Source: Pseudomonadota bacterium
Lineage (GTDB): Bacteria > Pseudomonadota > Gammaproteobacteria > Burkholderiales > Burkholderiaceae_C
Length of the DNA stretch: 64,000 nt
NCBI GenBank assembly: GCA_021845505.1
Contig: JAJZVU010000004.1
Coordinates: forward strand, 1 to 64,000
Direction: 5' to 3'
In this document: positions 30,270 through 39,400 of the stretch, in pieces
Layout of the letters: each line of letters opens with the position of its first letter
How positions within the stretch are numbered: the first letter of the stretch is position 1
Position numbers and translations under genes: made by a program
The notes under the pieces: generated by a model
Databases searched by the model: none
Told to the model about the DNA's origin: nothing
The model's input: only the letters and a program-made list of their open reading frames with translations

Positions 30270-30746
30270 ATGCAGACTCTGGCACATTGGTTCCCGACCG
30301 GCTGGGTGCATTTCCTCGGCGGCGGAGTGTTCATCGGGCTCGGCGTCAGCCTGCTGTTCGCCCTCACCGGCTTCGTCGGAGGCGTCAGCACGGCCTACAG
30401 CGCATTCTGGTCCTGGTTCAGCAAGTGGCCGCACTTCCAGCAGCCCAAGCTGGTGGCCACCAGAAACTGGCGCATGTTCTACGGCCTGGGCATGATCCTC
30501 GGCGCCGCGGTCTACCTCGTGCTGGCGCGCCACGGCCACCCCTTCGTCACCGCGGTGCCCGCCTGGCAACTCGCGCTGGGCGGGGTGTTCGCCGGCTTCG
30601 GCGCGCGCATGGGCGGCGGCTGCACCTCGGGCCACGGCATCTGCGGCCTGGGTTCGCTGCAACTGCCTTCGCTGGTCGCGGTGTGCACCTTCCTGGCCAC
30701 CGCGATCGTCACCGCCCACCTGGTGCGCGCGCTGGGCGGTTTCTGA
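30270..30746 (+). CDS. YeeE/YedE-type membrane protein, first subunit (sulfur transport)
   Basis: This 158-residue membrane protein has about four helices and the family motif GARMGGGCTSGHGICGLG. In TsuA/YeeE the cysteine of GGGCTSGH lies in the thiosulfate pathway. The gene forms a pair with the 30779 gene; together they correspond to the two halves of full-length YeeE. Upstream (30134-30160) TTGATA and TATCTG 15 bp apart may be a promoter. Transport of thiosulfate or a related sulfur compound is inferred from the family. The pair separates maf from DUF177, which are often adjacent. Confidence 0.85.
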   Translation: MQTLAHWFPTGWVHFLGGGVFIGLGVSLLFALTGFVGGVSTAYSAFWSWFSKWPHFQQPKLVATRNWRMFYGLGMILGAAVYLVLARHGHPFVTAVPAWQLALGGVFAGFGARMGGGCTSGHGICGLGSLQLPSLVAVCTFLATAIVTAHLVRALGGF

Positions 30747-30778
30747 ACCCGGCGCGCAGCCGGCCCTGGAGTATCGCG

Positions 30779-31210
30779 ATGTCCCTGAAGCACATTCATC
30801 CCGCCGCGGTGTTCGCGTCGGCGCTGGTGTCGGGCATGTTGTTCGGCTTCGGCCTGTCCTGGTCTACGATGGTGCAACCCGAAGCGATCCTGCGCTTCCT
30901 GCTGCTGCACGACATGGGGCTGCTGCTGGTCATGGGCGGCGCCGCCGGCACGGTGCTGGTGGGCTACCGGCTGCTGCCGCGGCTCATGCCCCAACCGGTC
31001 TTCGGGCTGGGCTGGGCCAAGCACCCGTCGGTGCTGAACCGGCGCACGGTGCTCGGCGCCGCGGTGTTCGGCATCGGCTGGGGGCTCAGCGGAGTCTGCC
31101 CGGGGCCGGCGCTGGCCGGCCTGGGCGTGGGCAACTGGCCGCTGCTGTGGGTGGTGGGCGGCATCCTGGTCGGCGCCTGGATCGAGGGGCGCTTCTTCGA
31201 GGCACACTGA
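30779..31210 (+). CDS. YeeE/YedE-type membrane protein, second subunit (DUF6691-like)
   Basis: The 143-residue product has about four membrane helices, with SALVSGMLFGFGLSWSTMV near the N-terminus and GIGWGLSGVCPGPALAGLG, the second YedE-type motif with its cysteine. CTGGAG precedes ATG 30779, 32 bp after the partner gene. Separately encoded halves like this are common in sulfur-oxidising proteobacteria, often near sulfide or persulfide enzymes, but none is adjacent here. Confidence 0.85.
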   Translation: MSLKHIHPAAVFASALVSGMLFGFGLSWSTMVQPEAILRFLLLHDMGLLLVMGGAAGTVLVGYRLLPRLMPQPVFGLGWAKHPSVLNRRTVLGAAVFGIGWGLSGVCPGPALAGLGVGNWPLLWVVGGILVGAWIEGRFFEAH

Positions 31211-31225
31211 CACCGTTACGCTCCG

Positions 31226-31858
31226 ATGAACTCCGCTGCAGCCCCCGACGCCGCACCCGCCGAGCGCGTGCCGCTGGTGCTGGGCTCGACCTCGAGCTAT
31301 CGCCGGCAGCTGCTCGAACGCCTGGGGCTGCCGTTTCGCGTGCAGGCGCCGCAGGTGGATGAAACCCCCGCTGCCGGCGAAGCGCCGCGCGAACTCGCGC
31401 TGCGGCTGGCGCGCGCCAAGGCGCTGGCCGCCGCCGAGGCTTTCGGCTCGCCCGCGTGGGTCATCGGCTCCGACCAGGTCTGCGCCTGCGAAGGACGCGT
31501 CCTGGGCAAGCCGGGGGGATTCGACCTCGCGTTGCAGCAACTGCTGTACCTGCGCGGCCGCGAAGCCGTGTTCCATACCGCGGTCGCGCTGGTCGACCCG
31601 CGCGGCGCGGTGCAGGTGCGCGAGGTGCCGACCCACGTGCGCATGCGCAGCCTCGACGAGTCGCGGCTGCGCGCCTACCTGCTGGCCGAGCAGCCCTACG
31701 ACTGCGCGGGCAGCGCCAAATCCGAGGGCCTGGGGATCGCGTTGCTGGAATGGGTGCGCAGCGACGATCCCACCGCGCTGGTCGGCCTGCCGTTGATCGC
31801 CGTGAGCGAACTGCTGCTGGACGCCGGCCTCGATCCGCTGCGCGGCCCGCCGCGGTGA
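31226..31858 (+). CDS. Maf-type nucleotide pyrophosphatase
   Basis: Maf proteins hydrolyse modified or canonical nucleoside triphosphates to monophosphates. The 210-residue product has LVLGSTSSYRRQLLERLGLPF, the active-site region VIGSDQVCACEGRVLGKPG, and CAGSAKSEGLGIALLEW. The sequence is closer to the YceF subtype, reported to act on m7GTP; the assignment of subtype is tentative. Its stop overlaps the next start (GTGA). Confidence 0.92.
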   Translation: MNSAAAPDAAPAERVPLVLGSTSSYRRQLLERLGLPFRVQAPQVDETPAAGEAPRELALRLARAKALAAAEAFGSPAWVIGSDQVCACEGRVLGKPGGFDLALQQLLYLRGREAVFHTAVALVDPRGAVQVREVPTHVRMRSLDESRLRAYLLAEQPYDCAGSAKSEGLGIALLEWVRSDDPTALVGLPLIAVSELLLDAGLDPLRGPPR

Positions 31859-32625
31859 ACGCGCCGCACGAAGCGCCGTCGGGCGCCGGGCACGGCCGCC
31901 TGCTGCTGCTGCCCACTGCGCTGGCCGACGTCGCCGCCACGCCGCTCGATCAGGTGCTGCCGGCTGCCTGCCTGCGCGCCGCGGCGGCGCTGGACCACTG
32001 GATCGTCGAGAACCCGAAGACCGCCCGGGCCTTCCTGGGCGCGGTGCATGCGATCTGTCCGCTGCGGGTCGCGCTGCAGCAGCACCACATCGCCCCGCTG
32101 CCCAAGCACCGCGCGCTCGACCCCGCGCAGGCGCGCGCGCTGCTGCAGCCGGCGCTGCTGGGAACCGACATCGGCGTGCTGTCCGAGGCCGGCGCGCCCT
32201 GCGTGGCCGACCCCGGCTCGCTGGTCGTGGCGCAAGCGCACCAGCTGGGTCTGCAGGTGCTGCCGCTGGTCGGGCCGAGCAGCCTGCTGCTGGCATTGAT
32301 GGCCAGCGGCCTGGACGGCCAGTGCTTCGCCTTCCACGGCTACCTGCCGACCGACGACACGGCGCGCCGCCAGCGCCTGCTCGCGCTGGAACGCGAAAGC
32401 GCGCAGCGCCGGCAGACCCAGCTGTTCATCGAGACCCCCTATCGCAATTCCGCGCTGCTGCGCGCGCTGGCGCAGACCCTGCAGCCCCGGACCCGCGTGT
32501 GCGTGGCCTGCGATCTCACCGCCCCGCAGGGCTGGGTGCGCACCCGCAGCGCCGCACAGTGGCGCGAGCACCTCGACAGCCTGCCGGCGCGCGCGCCGGC
32601 CGTGTTCGCGCTGCTCGCCGACTGA
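31855..32625 (+). CDS. RsmI-like SAM-dependent methyltransferase (tetrapyrrole methylase fold)
   Basis: The 256-residue product has the tetrapyrrole-methylase fold used by RsmI: GTDIGVLSEAGAPCVADPGS, LPLVGPSSLLLALMASGLDG and LFIETPYRNSALLRAL. True RsmI methylates C1402 of 16S rRNA; this protein is a divergent paralogue often found next to maf in betaproteobacteria, so its substrate is uncertain. GTG 31855 overlaps the maf stop. A 35-bp tandem repeat starts at its stop codon. Confidence 0.88.
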   Translation: MNAPHEAPSGAGHGRLLLLPTALADVAATPLDQVLPAACLRAAAALDHWIVENPKTARAFLGAVHAICPLRVALQQHHIAPLPKHRALDPAQARALLQPALLGTDIGVLSEAGAPCVADPGSLVVAQAHQLGLQVLPLVGPSSLLLALMASGLDGQCFAFHGYLPTDDTARRQRLLALERESAQRRQTQLFIETPYRNSALLRALAQTLQPRTRVCVACDLTAPQGWVRTRSAAQWREHLDSLPARAPAVFALLAD

Positions 32626-32790
32626 GCGCGCGGTCAGCGCAGCGACCAGACCCCGACCGAGCGCGCGGTCAGCGCAGCGACCAGACCCCGACCGAGCGCG
32701 CGGTCAGCGCGGCGACCAGACCCCGACCGAGCGCGCGGTCAGCGCAGCGACCAGACCCCGACCGAGCGCGCGCTCAGCGCAGCGACCAGA
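32626..32790. repeat. 35-bp tandem repeat, 4.7 copies, at the 3' end of sppA
   Basis: Four full 35-bp units (32626-32660, 32661-32695, 32696-32730, 32731-32765) and a 25-bp partial unit follow each other with one or two mismatches. The last unit overlaps the final codons and stop of sppA, so the array looks like successive duplications of the sppA 3' end. Each unit contains GGTC and GACC flanking AGCGCAGC, a small hairpin. The array fills the gap between two convergent genes. Confidence 0.95.
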
Positions 32791-33763
32791 GGTCGTGCGG
32801 CAGCATCTCGTGCGCGGCTGCGAAGCCGATCGCCGCTCCGAAGCGCTGCGCCAACCGGTCGACGACGTTTTCGTGACGCGTGTAGTCGACCAGCCTCGTC
32901 TCATGCAATACGTCGCGGGCGACGCTGCGCGTGTCGCCGAAACCGTCGGCAAGGCCCTGCTGCACCGCCGATTCGCCGGTCCAGACCAGGCCCGAGAAAG
33001 TCTGGCTGCCGACCTTCAGCCGCGCGCCGCGTCCCTTTTCCACCGCGGCGATGAACTGCTGGTGGATCTGCTCGAGCATCGACAGCGCGTACTGCTTCTG
33101 CTTGTCCGACATCGGGCTGAACGGGTCCATGAAGCCCTTGTTGGCGCCGGCGGTCAGCAGCCTGCGGCTGATCCCGAGCTTGGCCATCAGCCCGGAAAAG
33201 TCGAAGCCGTTCATCAGCACGCCGATCGACCCGACCAGGCTCGACGGGTTGACGTAGATGCGATCGGCCGCCACCGCCACGTAGTACGCCGCCGATGCGC
33301 AGGTCTCGTCGCACACCGCATAGATGGGGATCGACGGATGCTGCTTGCGCAGGCGCCAGATCTGCGCGTTGATGCGGCTGGCCTGCACCGGCGAGCCGCC
33401 GGGGCTGTCGATGTACAGGATCACGCCGCGGGTCTGCGGCGCGCCGAAGGCATCGCGCAGCGACGCGTCGATGGTGTCGGCGCTGGCGTTGCCCGTGGCC
33501 GAGATCTCGCCCTGCAGCCGCACCACCGAGGTGTGCGGGCCCGCCGCCACCGAATTGCGCCCGCCCCAGTAGGCGCTGCCGATCAGCGCCACCACCAGTG
33601 CCAGCACGCTGAAGCGAAACAGCATGTTCCAGCGCCTGGCGCGCCGGCGCTCGACCACGATGTCCCGCGCCAGGCGTTCCAGCACGCTGCGCTCCCACGC
33701 GGTGGCGGGCGCCGCCGCGCCTGGCTGCGGCGAGGAAGAGGGGTTGTCGTCGGTATCGCTCAT
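32774..33763 (-). CDS. sppA: Signal peptide peptidase SppA-like S49 protease
   Basis: The 329-residue product has one N-terminal membrane helix (about residues 47-66, MLFRFSVLALVVALIGSAYW) and a single S49 domain, as in the short SppA/SohB type that digests cleaved signal peptides. Motifs are GVILYIDSPGGSPVQAS, the nucleophile loop SSLVGSIGVLMNGFDFSG and the lysine region SRRLLTAGANKGFMDPF. In related genomes a Rieske-type gene often lies between sppA and the phosphatase gene; here the gap is only 114 bp. Confidence 0.93.
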   Translation of the reverse strand: MSDTDDNPSSSPQPGAAAPATAWERSVLERLARDIVVERRRARRWNMLFRFSVLALVVALIGSAYWGGRNSVAAGPHTSVVRLQGEISATGNASADTIDASLRDAFGAPQTRGVILYIDSPGGSPVQASRINAQIWRLRKQHPSIPIYAVCDETCASAAYYVAVAADRIYVNPSSLVGSIGVLMNGFDFSGLMAKLGISRRLLTAGANKGFMDPFSPMSDKQKQYALSMLEQIHQQFIAAVEKGRGARLKVGSQTFSGLVWTGESAVQQGLADGFGDTRSVARDVLHETRLVDYTRHENVVDRLAQRFGAAIGFAAAHEMLPHDLWSLR

Positions 33764-33877
33764 GCCGGGGTGACCCTCGCGTCAACGCTCGATGGGCGCC
33801 TGCAGCCGCCGCGCGGCGCCGCCCCATGCGCGTCGCCAGCATAGCAAGGTGGCGCGGGCCCGTGCACCCGCGCGCGA

Positions 33878-34537
33878 TCAACTCGACCGGTCGAGCAGGA
33901 AGTCGCGCAGCTCGGCGACCGAGGCCGCCACGCAAAGCGGCTGCAGGCGGCGCAATTCCTCCGCGCGATGCGCGCCGTAGCTGACCGCTGCAGCGGCCGT
34001 TCCGGCGTTGCGGGCCATCAGCAGGTCGTGGGTCGTGTCGCCGATCATCAAGGTCGTCGCAGGGCTGGCCGCCAGTTCGTCGATGACTTCGAGCAGCATC
34101 TGGGGATGCGGCTTGGAGGCGGTCTGGTCGGCGGTGCGCGTGGCATCGAACAGCCCGCGCAGCCCGCTTTGCTCCAGCGCCAGTTCCAGCCCGGTGCGCG
34201 ACTTGCCGGTGGCGACCGCCAGGCGCAGGCCCTGGTCGCGCAGATCGGCGAGCAGCTCGCGCACCCCGTCGAACAGCACCAGTTCCTGCGCCTGCGCGAA
34301 GTAGTGCCGGCGGTAGGCCTGCGCGACCTGGTCGTACTGCGCGGCAGCCAGGCTGGGGGCGACGCGGCGCAGCGCGTCGGCCAGCCCGAGGCCGATCACG
34401 AAGGCCGCCTGCGCCGGCTCGGGCTCGGCAACCCCGACATCGCGGCAGGCGGCCTGGATCGCGCGGGTGATCGCGGCGGTGGAGTCCATCAGGGTGCCGT
34501 CCCAGTCGAACACCAGCAGGTCCCAGCGCGCACTCAC
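33878..34537 (-). CDS. HAD-family phosphatase, Gph-like
   Basis: The 219-residue product has the four HAD motifs: DWDGTLMDSTAAI (nucleophile and acid/base Asp), VATGKSRTGLELAL, KPHPQML and GDTTHDLLMARNAGT. It belongs to the HAD-IA phosphoglycolate-phosphatase-like group, but the substrate is not certain. GTG 34537 overlaps the rluC stop (GTGA), so it is translated with rluC. Confidence 0.92.
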   Translation of the reverse strand: MSARWDLLVFDWDGTLMDSTAAITRAIQAACRDVGVAEPEPAQAAFVIGLGLADALRRVAPSLAAAQYDQVAQAYRRHYFAQAQELVLFDGVRELLADLRDQGLRLAVATGKSRTGLELALEQSGLRGLFDATRTADQTASKPHPQMLLEVIDELAASPATTLMIGDTTHDLLMARNAGTAAAAVSYGAHRAEELRRLQPLCVAASVAELRDFLLDRSS

Positions 34538-35571
34538 CGCCCACCCCCCGCCCCGGGCAGCGCGGCCTGCGCGCCGCCGCCGCAAATCCGCGCCAGGCGC
34601 TGCAGCCATTGCGCATCGTCGGCGGGCCAGTCGGCCTGCAGCACCAGCTCGCGACCGTCGTCGGGGTGTGGCAGCGCCAGCCGCGCAGCGTGCAGGAACA
34701 TGCGGGAGTTGCGCGCCAGCCCATCGGGCAGGTCCCCCTGCGCCAGCGCCCGGTTCAGGCTCTCCAGTCCGTACTTGGCATCGCCTGCCACCGGATATCC
34801 CAGGCCATGCAGGTGCACCCGGATCTGGTGGGTGCGCCCGGTGTGGATGCGGGCCTCCAGCAGGCTCAGTCCGGCCACTCCGGTGCGCTCGCGCCACGGG
34901 CCCGCAGGCCAGGCGAAGCGTCGCAGCGGCCGGAACTGGCTGCGCGCCTCCTGGCCCTGGCCGGCATCGGCGGCGCGCACCCGCCGCTCGCCGCTGGGAG
35001 TCAGGTAGCGATGCAGCGGCGTGTTGACGCTGACCCCGTCGCCCTGCCACAGGCCGGCCACCAGCACCCAGTAGCGCTTGTCGGCCTTGCGCTGGCGCAG
35101 GCTGGCGTGCAGCGCGGTCAGTGCGCTGCGTCGCCGCGCCAGCAGCAGCACGCCCGAGGTGTCGCGGTCCAGGCGGTGCGCCAGTTCGAGGAAGCGGTCG
35201 TCGCGGGCACTGCGCAACGACTCGATCAGGCCCCAACTCAGGCCCGAGCCGCCATGCACCGCGACGCCGGCCGGCTTGTCCACCGCCAGCAGCCAGTCGT
35301 CCTCGAACAGCACCCGGTACTGGCGAGGCGGCGCGGCCGCCGGCGAGGGGTCGACCGACACCGGGGGCAGGCGAACCACGTCGGCGGCGTCGAGCTTGCG
35401 CGACGCGTCGGCGCGCGAGCCGTTGACCCGCACTTCCCCGGAACGCACGATGCGGTAGATGTGGCTGCGCGGGACCCCCTTGAGCCGGCGCGCCAGGAAA
35501 TTGTCCAGGCGCTGGCCGGCGCCGGCTTCGCCTACGGTGATGAGCCTGACCGGGGATGGACTGGAGTGCAT
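34534..35571 (-). CDS. rluC: 23S rRNA pseudouridine synthase RluC
   Basis: RluC makes pseudouridine at 955, 2504 and 2580 of 23S rRNA in E. coli. The 345-residue product has an N-terminal S4 domain (QRLDNFLARRLKGVPRSHIY, RIVRSGEVRVNG) and the catalytic motif ELAHRLDRDTSGVLLLARR with its aspartate, then ARIHTGRTHQIRVHL. It is divergent from rne, the arrangement also seen in E. coli. ATG 35571 is the family start; the frame remains open 177 codons upstream but that part is repetitive and unrelated. Confidence 0.95.
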   Translation of the reverse strand: MHSSPSPVRLITVGEAGAGQRLDNFLARRLKGVPRSHIYRIVRSGEVRVNGSRADASRKLDAADVVRLPPVSVDPSPAAAPPRQYRVLFEDDWLLAVDKPAGVAVHGGSGLSWGLIESLRSARDDRFLELAHRLDRDTSGVLLLARRRSALTALHASLRQRKADKRYWVLVAGLWQGDGVSVNTPLHRYLTPSGERRVRAADAGQGQEARSQFRPLRRFAWPAGPWRERTGVAGLSLLEARIHTGRTHQIRVHLHGLGYPVAGDAKYGLESLNRALAQGDLPDGLARNSRMFLHAARLALPHPDDGRELVLQADWPADDAQWLQRLARICGGGAQAALPGAGGGR

Positions 35572-35576
35572 ATAAT
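35571..35576 (+). promoter_or_regulatory. -10 element of the rne promoter
   Basis: TATAAT on the plus strand overlaps the rluC start codon. It is the only consensus -10 in the rluC-rne interval and would start an rne transcript near 35583. The -35 match is poor (CTGACC with a 19-bp spacer). Confidence 0.5.
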
Positions 35577-35582
35577 GAAATG

Positions 35583-36470
35583 GCGTAGCGCGCGAGGTTC
35601 TGATTCGCAGGCTACGCGGGGAATGTAGTTGCACGCGAGGCTTTTGCAAGTGCCGCGAGTGAATCCAGCGCCTGGCGCGACCCGCCCGGGTTGCCGCGCG
35701 CCCCGTTCCAGGGGTTGCGCGACGCGGCGGACGCAGCAGGTTCGGGCGCTGGACTCGCATGCCCGAGGGGCCGCGTTCGCAGCGGTCGCGAGTGCATGGG
35801 TCTGCAGCGCGGGTCCCGGCCGTGACGCCTGCGTCGTGGCGCCTTCGCAGGCACCTCGGCGAGGGCCGTTGCAGGGCCGCCGCGCAAGCGCGGCGGCGCA
35901 TCGGCAGCGCATCGCTTGGCAGCACATCGCTTGGCAGCGCATCGCTAAGCAGCACATCGCTCGACACTGCCCACTGCCGCGTCGAGCGCAGGCATTGTAG
36001 CGGGCCGTGCTGCGGCCGCTGGCGCGACTTCCCCGCGTACCGCGTGAACCTGGCGTGCACTGCCCGCGGTTGCCGGCGTGGATCGGCGGCAGGCGCGGCC
36101 AATGCGCAAGCTTCGAAACGCGAACCGACAGAATGCCCTGCAGGCCCGGCGCTCGCCGCGGCCCGCGACCAGACCCTCGAACGTGCAGCCCGCTGCGACC
36201 CTCCGCCGTGTCACCCCCGCCCTCTGGCAGCGCCCGCTGGTGCGCCGCAGGCGGGCGGCCGGCCGAGCGGTCGCGCGCGACTGCCTGCCCGGACCCGGAG
36301 GCGGCGCGCGCGCGCCGCATTCCCGCGGCCGTTGTCGTGCGGTCGGTGGCGGAGCGATCCGCCACCGCGGGGTCGTTCTCGCGTCGCGTCTCGAGCTTGC
36401 TGCGCCTGTCGGGTCCTCGTGACCCTGTTGCCATCAAGCACCCCGCCGCAAGGCGGGATGGAGAAGCGAA
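35583..36470 (+). other. Long rne leader, about 890 nt without a supported gene
   Basis: Between the putative promoter and the rne start I see no reading frame with recognisable homology on either strand; all long frames are the GC-rich background kind. The stretch contains four 15-bp repeats at 35903-35962. In E. coli the rne 5' UTR is 361 nt and folds into hairpins through which RNase E cleaves and limits its own mRNA. A similar autoregulatory role is plausible here but the sequence itself is not recognisable as that element. Confidence 0.5.
35903..35962 (+). repeat. Four 15-bp tandem repeats in the rne leader
   Basis: Units GGCAGCGCATCGCTT, GGCAGCACATCGCTT, GGCAGCGCATCGCTA and AGCAGCACATCGCTC follow each other. 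They alternate G and A at one position, suggesting that a 30-bp pair was duplicated. In RNA they would give repeated short unpaired or hairpin segments. Confidence 0.9.
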
Positions 36471-39400
36471 ATGAAACGCATGTTGTTCAATGCCACGCAG
36501 GCAGAGGAATTGCGCGTGGCGATTGTCGACGGCCAGAAGCTGCTGGACATCGACATCGAGCAGGTAGGGCGCGAGCAGCGCAAGGGCAACATCTACCGCG
36601 CCACGGTGACCCGGGTCGAGCCCTCGCTGGAGGCCTGCTTTGTCGACTACGGCGAGGAGCGCCACGGCTTCCTGCCGTTCAAGGAAATCTCCCGCCGCTA
36701 TTTCCGCGAGGGTGTCCCGGCGTCGCAGGCGCGCATCCAGGACGTGATCCGCGAAGGCCAGGAAATGCTGGTGCAGGTCGAGAAGGAGGAACGCGGCAAC
36801 AAGGGCGCCGCGCTGACCACCTTCATTTCGCTGGCCGGGCGCTACCTGGTGCTGATGCCCAACAACCCGCGCGGCGGCGGCGTCAGCCGGCGCATCGAGG
36901 GCGAGGACCGGCAGGAACTGCGCGAGACCATGGAGCAGTTGCAGTACCCGGAAGGCATGAGCCTGATCGCCCGCACCGCGGGAATCGGCCGCAGCGTCGA
37001 GGAACTGCAGTGGGATCTGAACTACCTGCTCAAGCTGTGGTCGGCGATCGAGGAGGCCGGCAATTCGCAGAAGGGCGCATTCCTGATCTACCAGGAATCG
37101 TCGCTGGTGATCCGGGCGATCCGCGACTATTTCACCAGCGACATCGGCGAGATCCTGATCGACACCCAGGACATCTTCGACCAGGCGCACCAGTTCATGG
37201 CCCATGTGATGCCCGACAACGTCGGCCGGGTCAAGCGCTACCGTGACGACCTGCCGCTGTTCTCGCGCTTCCAGATCGAACACCAGATCGAGACGGCGTA
37301 TTCGCGCACCGTGAACCTGCCTTCGGGCGGGGCGATCGTGATCGACCACACCGAGGCCCTGGTGGCGGTCGACGTCAACTCGGCGCGCTCGACCCGCGGC
37401 AGCGCCATCGAGGACACCGCGCTGCGCACCAACCTGGAGGCCGCCGAGGAGATCGCGCGCCAGATGCGGCTGCGCGACCTCGGCGGCCTGATCGTCATGG
37501 ACTTCATCGACATGGAGGAGGCGAAGAACCAGCGTGCGGTCGAGGATCGCCTTCGCGAATGCCTGCGCCAGGACCGGGCACGCGTGCAGACCAGCAAGAT
37601 CTCCAAGTTCGGCCTGCTCGAGGTGTCGCGCCAGCGGCTGCGTCCGGCTCTGTCCGAAGGCGCCTACGTGACCTGCCCGCGCTGCAACGGCACCGGGCAC
37701 ATCCGCGACACCGATTCCAGCGCGCTGCAGATCCTGCGCATCATCCAGGAAGAGGCGATGAAGGAAGGCACCGCGGCGGTGCATGTCCAGGTTCCGGTGG
37801 AAGTGGCCTCGTTCCTGCTGAACGAAAAGCGCGCCGAGATCACCAAGATCGAGTTGCGACAACGCGTCGCGGTGTTGCTGGTGCCGAACAAGCAGCTGGA
37901 GACGCCGAACTACAAGCTCGAGAGGCTCAAGCACGACGATCCGAGGCTGGACAACCTGCCGGCGAGCTACCGGTTGGCCGAGGAAATCGAGCAGGAGACC
38001 ACCATCCTGCACAAGGCCAAGGACGAGCGCCCCCGCCAGGAGGCGCTGGTACGGGGAATCACCCCGGAGAGCCCCGCTCCCAGCGCCGCGCCGACCGAGC
38101 CGCAAGTGGTGCCCGCGCTTGCGGCGCCCGCATCCCCGGCGGCCTCCGCTGCGACCCCGGCCCCTGCTGCCGCGGGCGGACTGTTCGGCTGGCTGCGGCG
38201 GGTGCTCGGCACCCCCGAGCCGGCTGCGCCGCCGGCACCGGTGACCCCGCCGGCAACCGACACCGCGGCTGCGGCGCGCACCGAAGGACGAGGACGCGGC
38301 CGTGACGGCCGCTCCGGCGGCGGCCGTGGCCGCGGTGAAGCGCGCGACGGCGGCGAGGCCCGGCAGGCGACTGCCAACGGCAACGGCCGCGGTCGCGGCG
38401 GTCGCGGCGAACGCGCCGAACGGCCGGAGCGCACCGAACGGCCGGAGCGCGCCGAACGGGCCGAACGGGCCGAACGCAGCGAGCGCACCGAACGGGCCGA
38501 GCGGCCTGACCGCACCGAACGGGCCGAGCGCACCGAACGCGCCGAACGGCCTGACCGCGCCGAGCGCACCGAGCGCACCGAGCGCGCGGGTGCGCGGCCG
38601 GCGCGTGCCGAAGGCGAGGCGCCGCGGGGTGGCAATGGCCAGCGCGGCGCGGCACGCGGTGCGCGTGCGGCGCGCGCGCCGGAGGCTGCCGATGCGCTGC
38701 GCGAGGAGCAGCCCGAGCAGGTCGCGCAGACGCCCTCGGCCGCGGCACAACCCCAGGCGACTGCGGACCAGGGCGTGGACACCTGGGAGAACTTCGGCCT
38801 GACGCTGCCTGCCGCTGCCGACGCAGGCTCCGAAGCCCCGGCGGCGCAACCCGCCGAGGCGGCAGCACAAGCCGACCAGGACGGCGGCGAGGTCACGCGC
38901 AGCCGCCGGCGCCGGCGGCGCGGCGGCCGCGGCCGTGGACAGGAAGCCGCCGACGGCATGCAGGCAGCCGACGGCGAGGTCGCGCAACCGGCCGGCACGC
39001 CAGCCGAGGAAGCGGCCGGCGCCGAGGGCGTCGAACCCCCCGCCGGCGTGCCCGGCGAGACGGTCGAAGCCGCCAGCGCGGCGATCCAGGCTCCTGTAGT
39101 CCGGGCTCCTGCAGTCGAGGCGCCCCCGGCGCAGTGGCCGCAGCCCGCCCAGGCCGAAGCCGCGCCGGCGCTGGCGCAGGCCGAAGCGGCTGCGCCTGTT
39201 GTTGCGCAGGCGCCGGCGCAAGCCGAGCCGCCGTGGCCCGAGCCGGCACCGGCGCAACAGCCGCCGCTCGAGGCCGCGCCGCCCGCGCCAACCGCGCCAC
39301 CTGTGCAGGCTGCGCCGCCGATGCCGCCCGCCACGCCGGTTGCGTCGGCCGTGCCGGAGCAAGCCGTGCCGGAGCAAGCCGTGCCGGAGCAAGCCGTGCC

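Noticed and set aside
32626-32790. Possible CRISPR array
   Set aside because: The 35-bp units are contiguous with no unique spacers and derive from the end of sppA; no cas gene is nearby.
35572-36102. Upstream extension of rluC by 177 codons
   Set aside because: The extra residues are repetitive (SDALP/SDVLP from the 15-bp repeats) and unrelated to RluC; the conserved protein starts at 35571.
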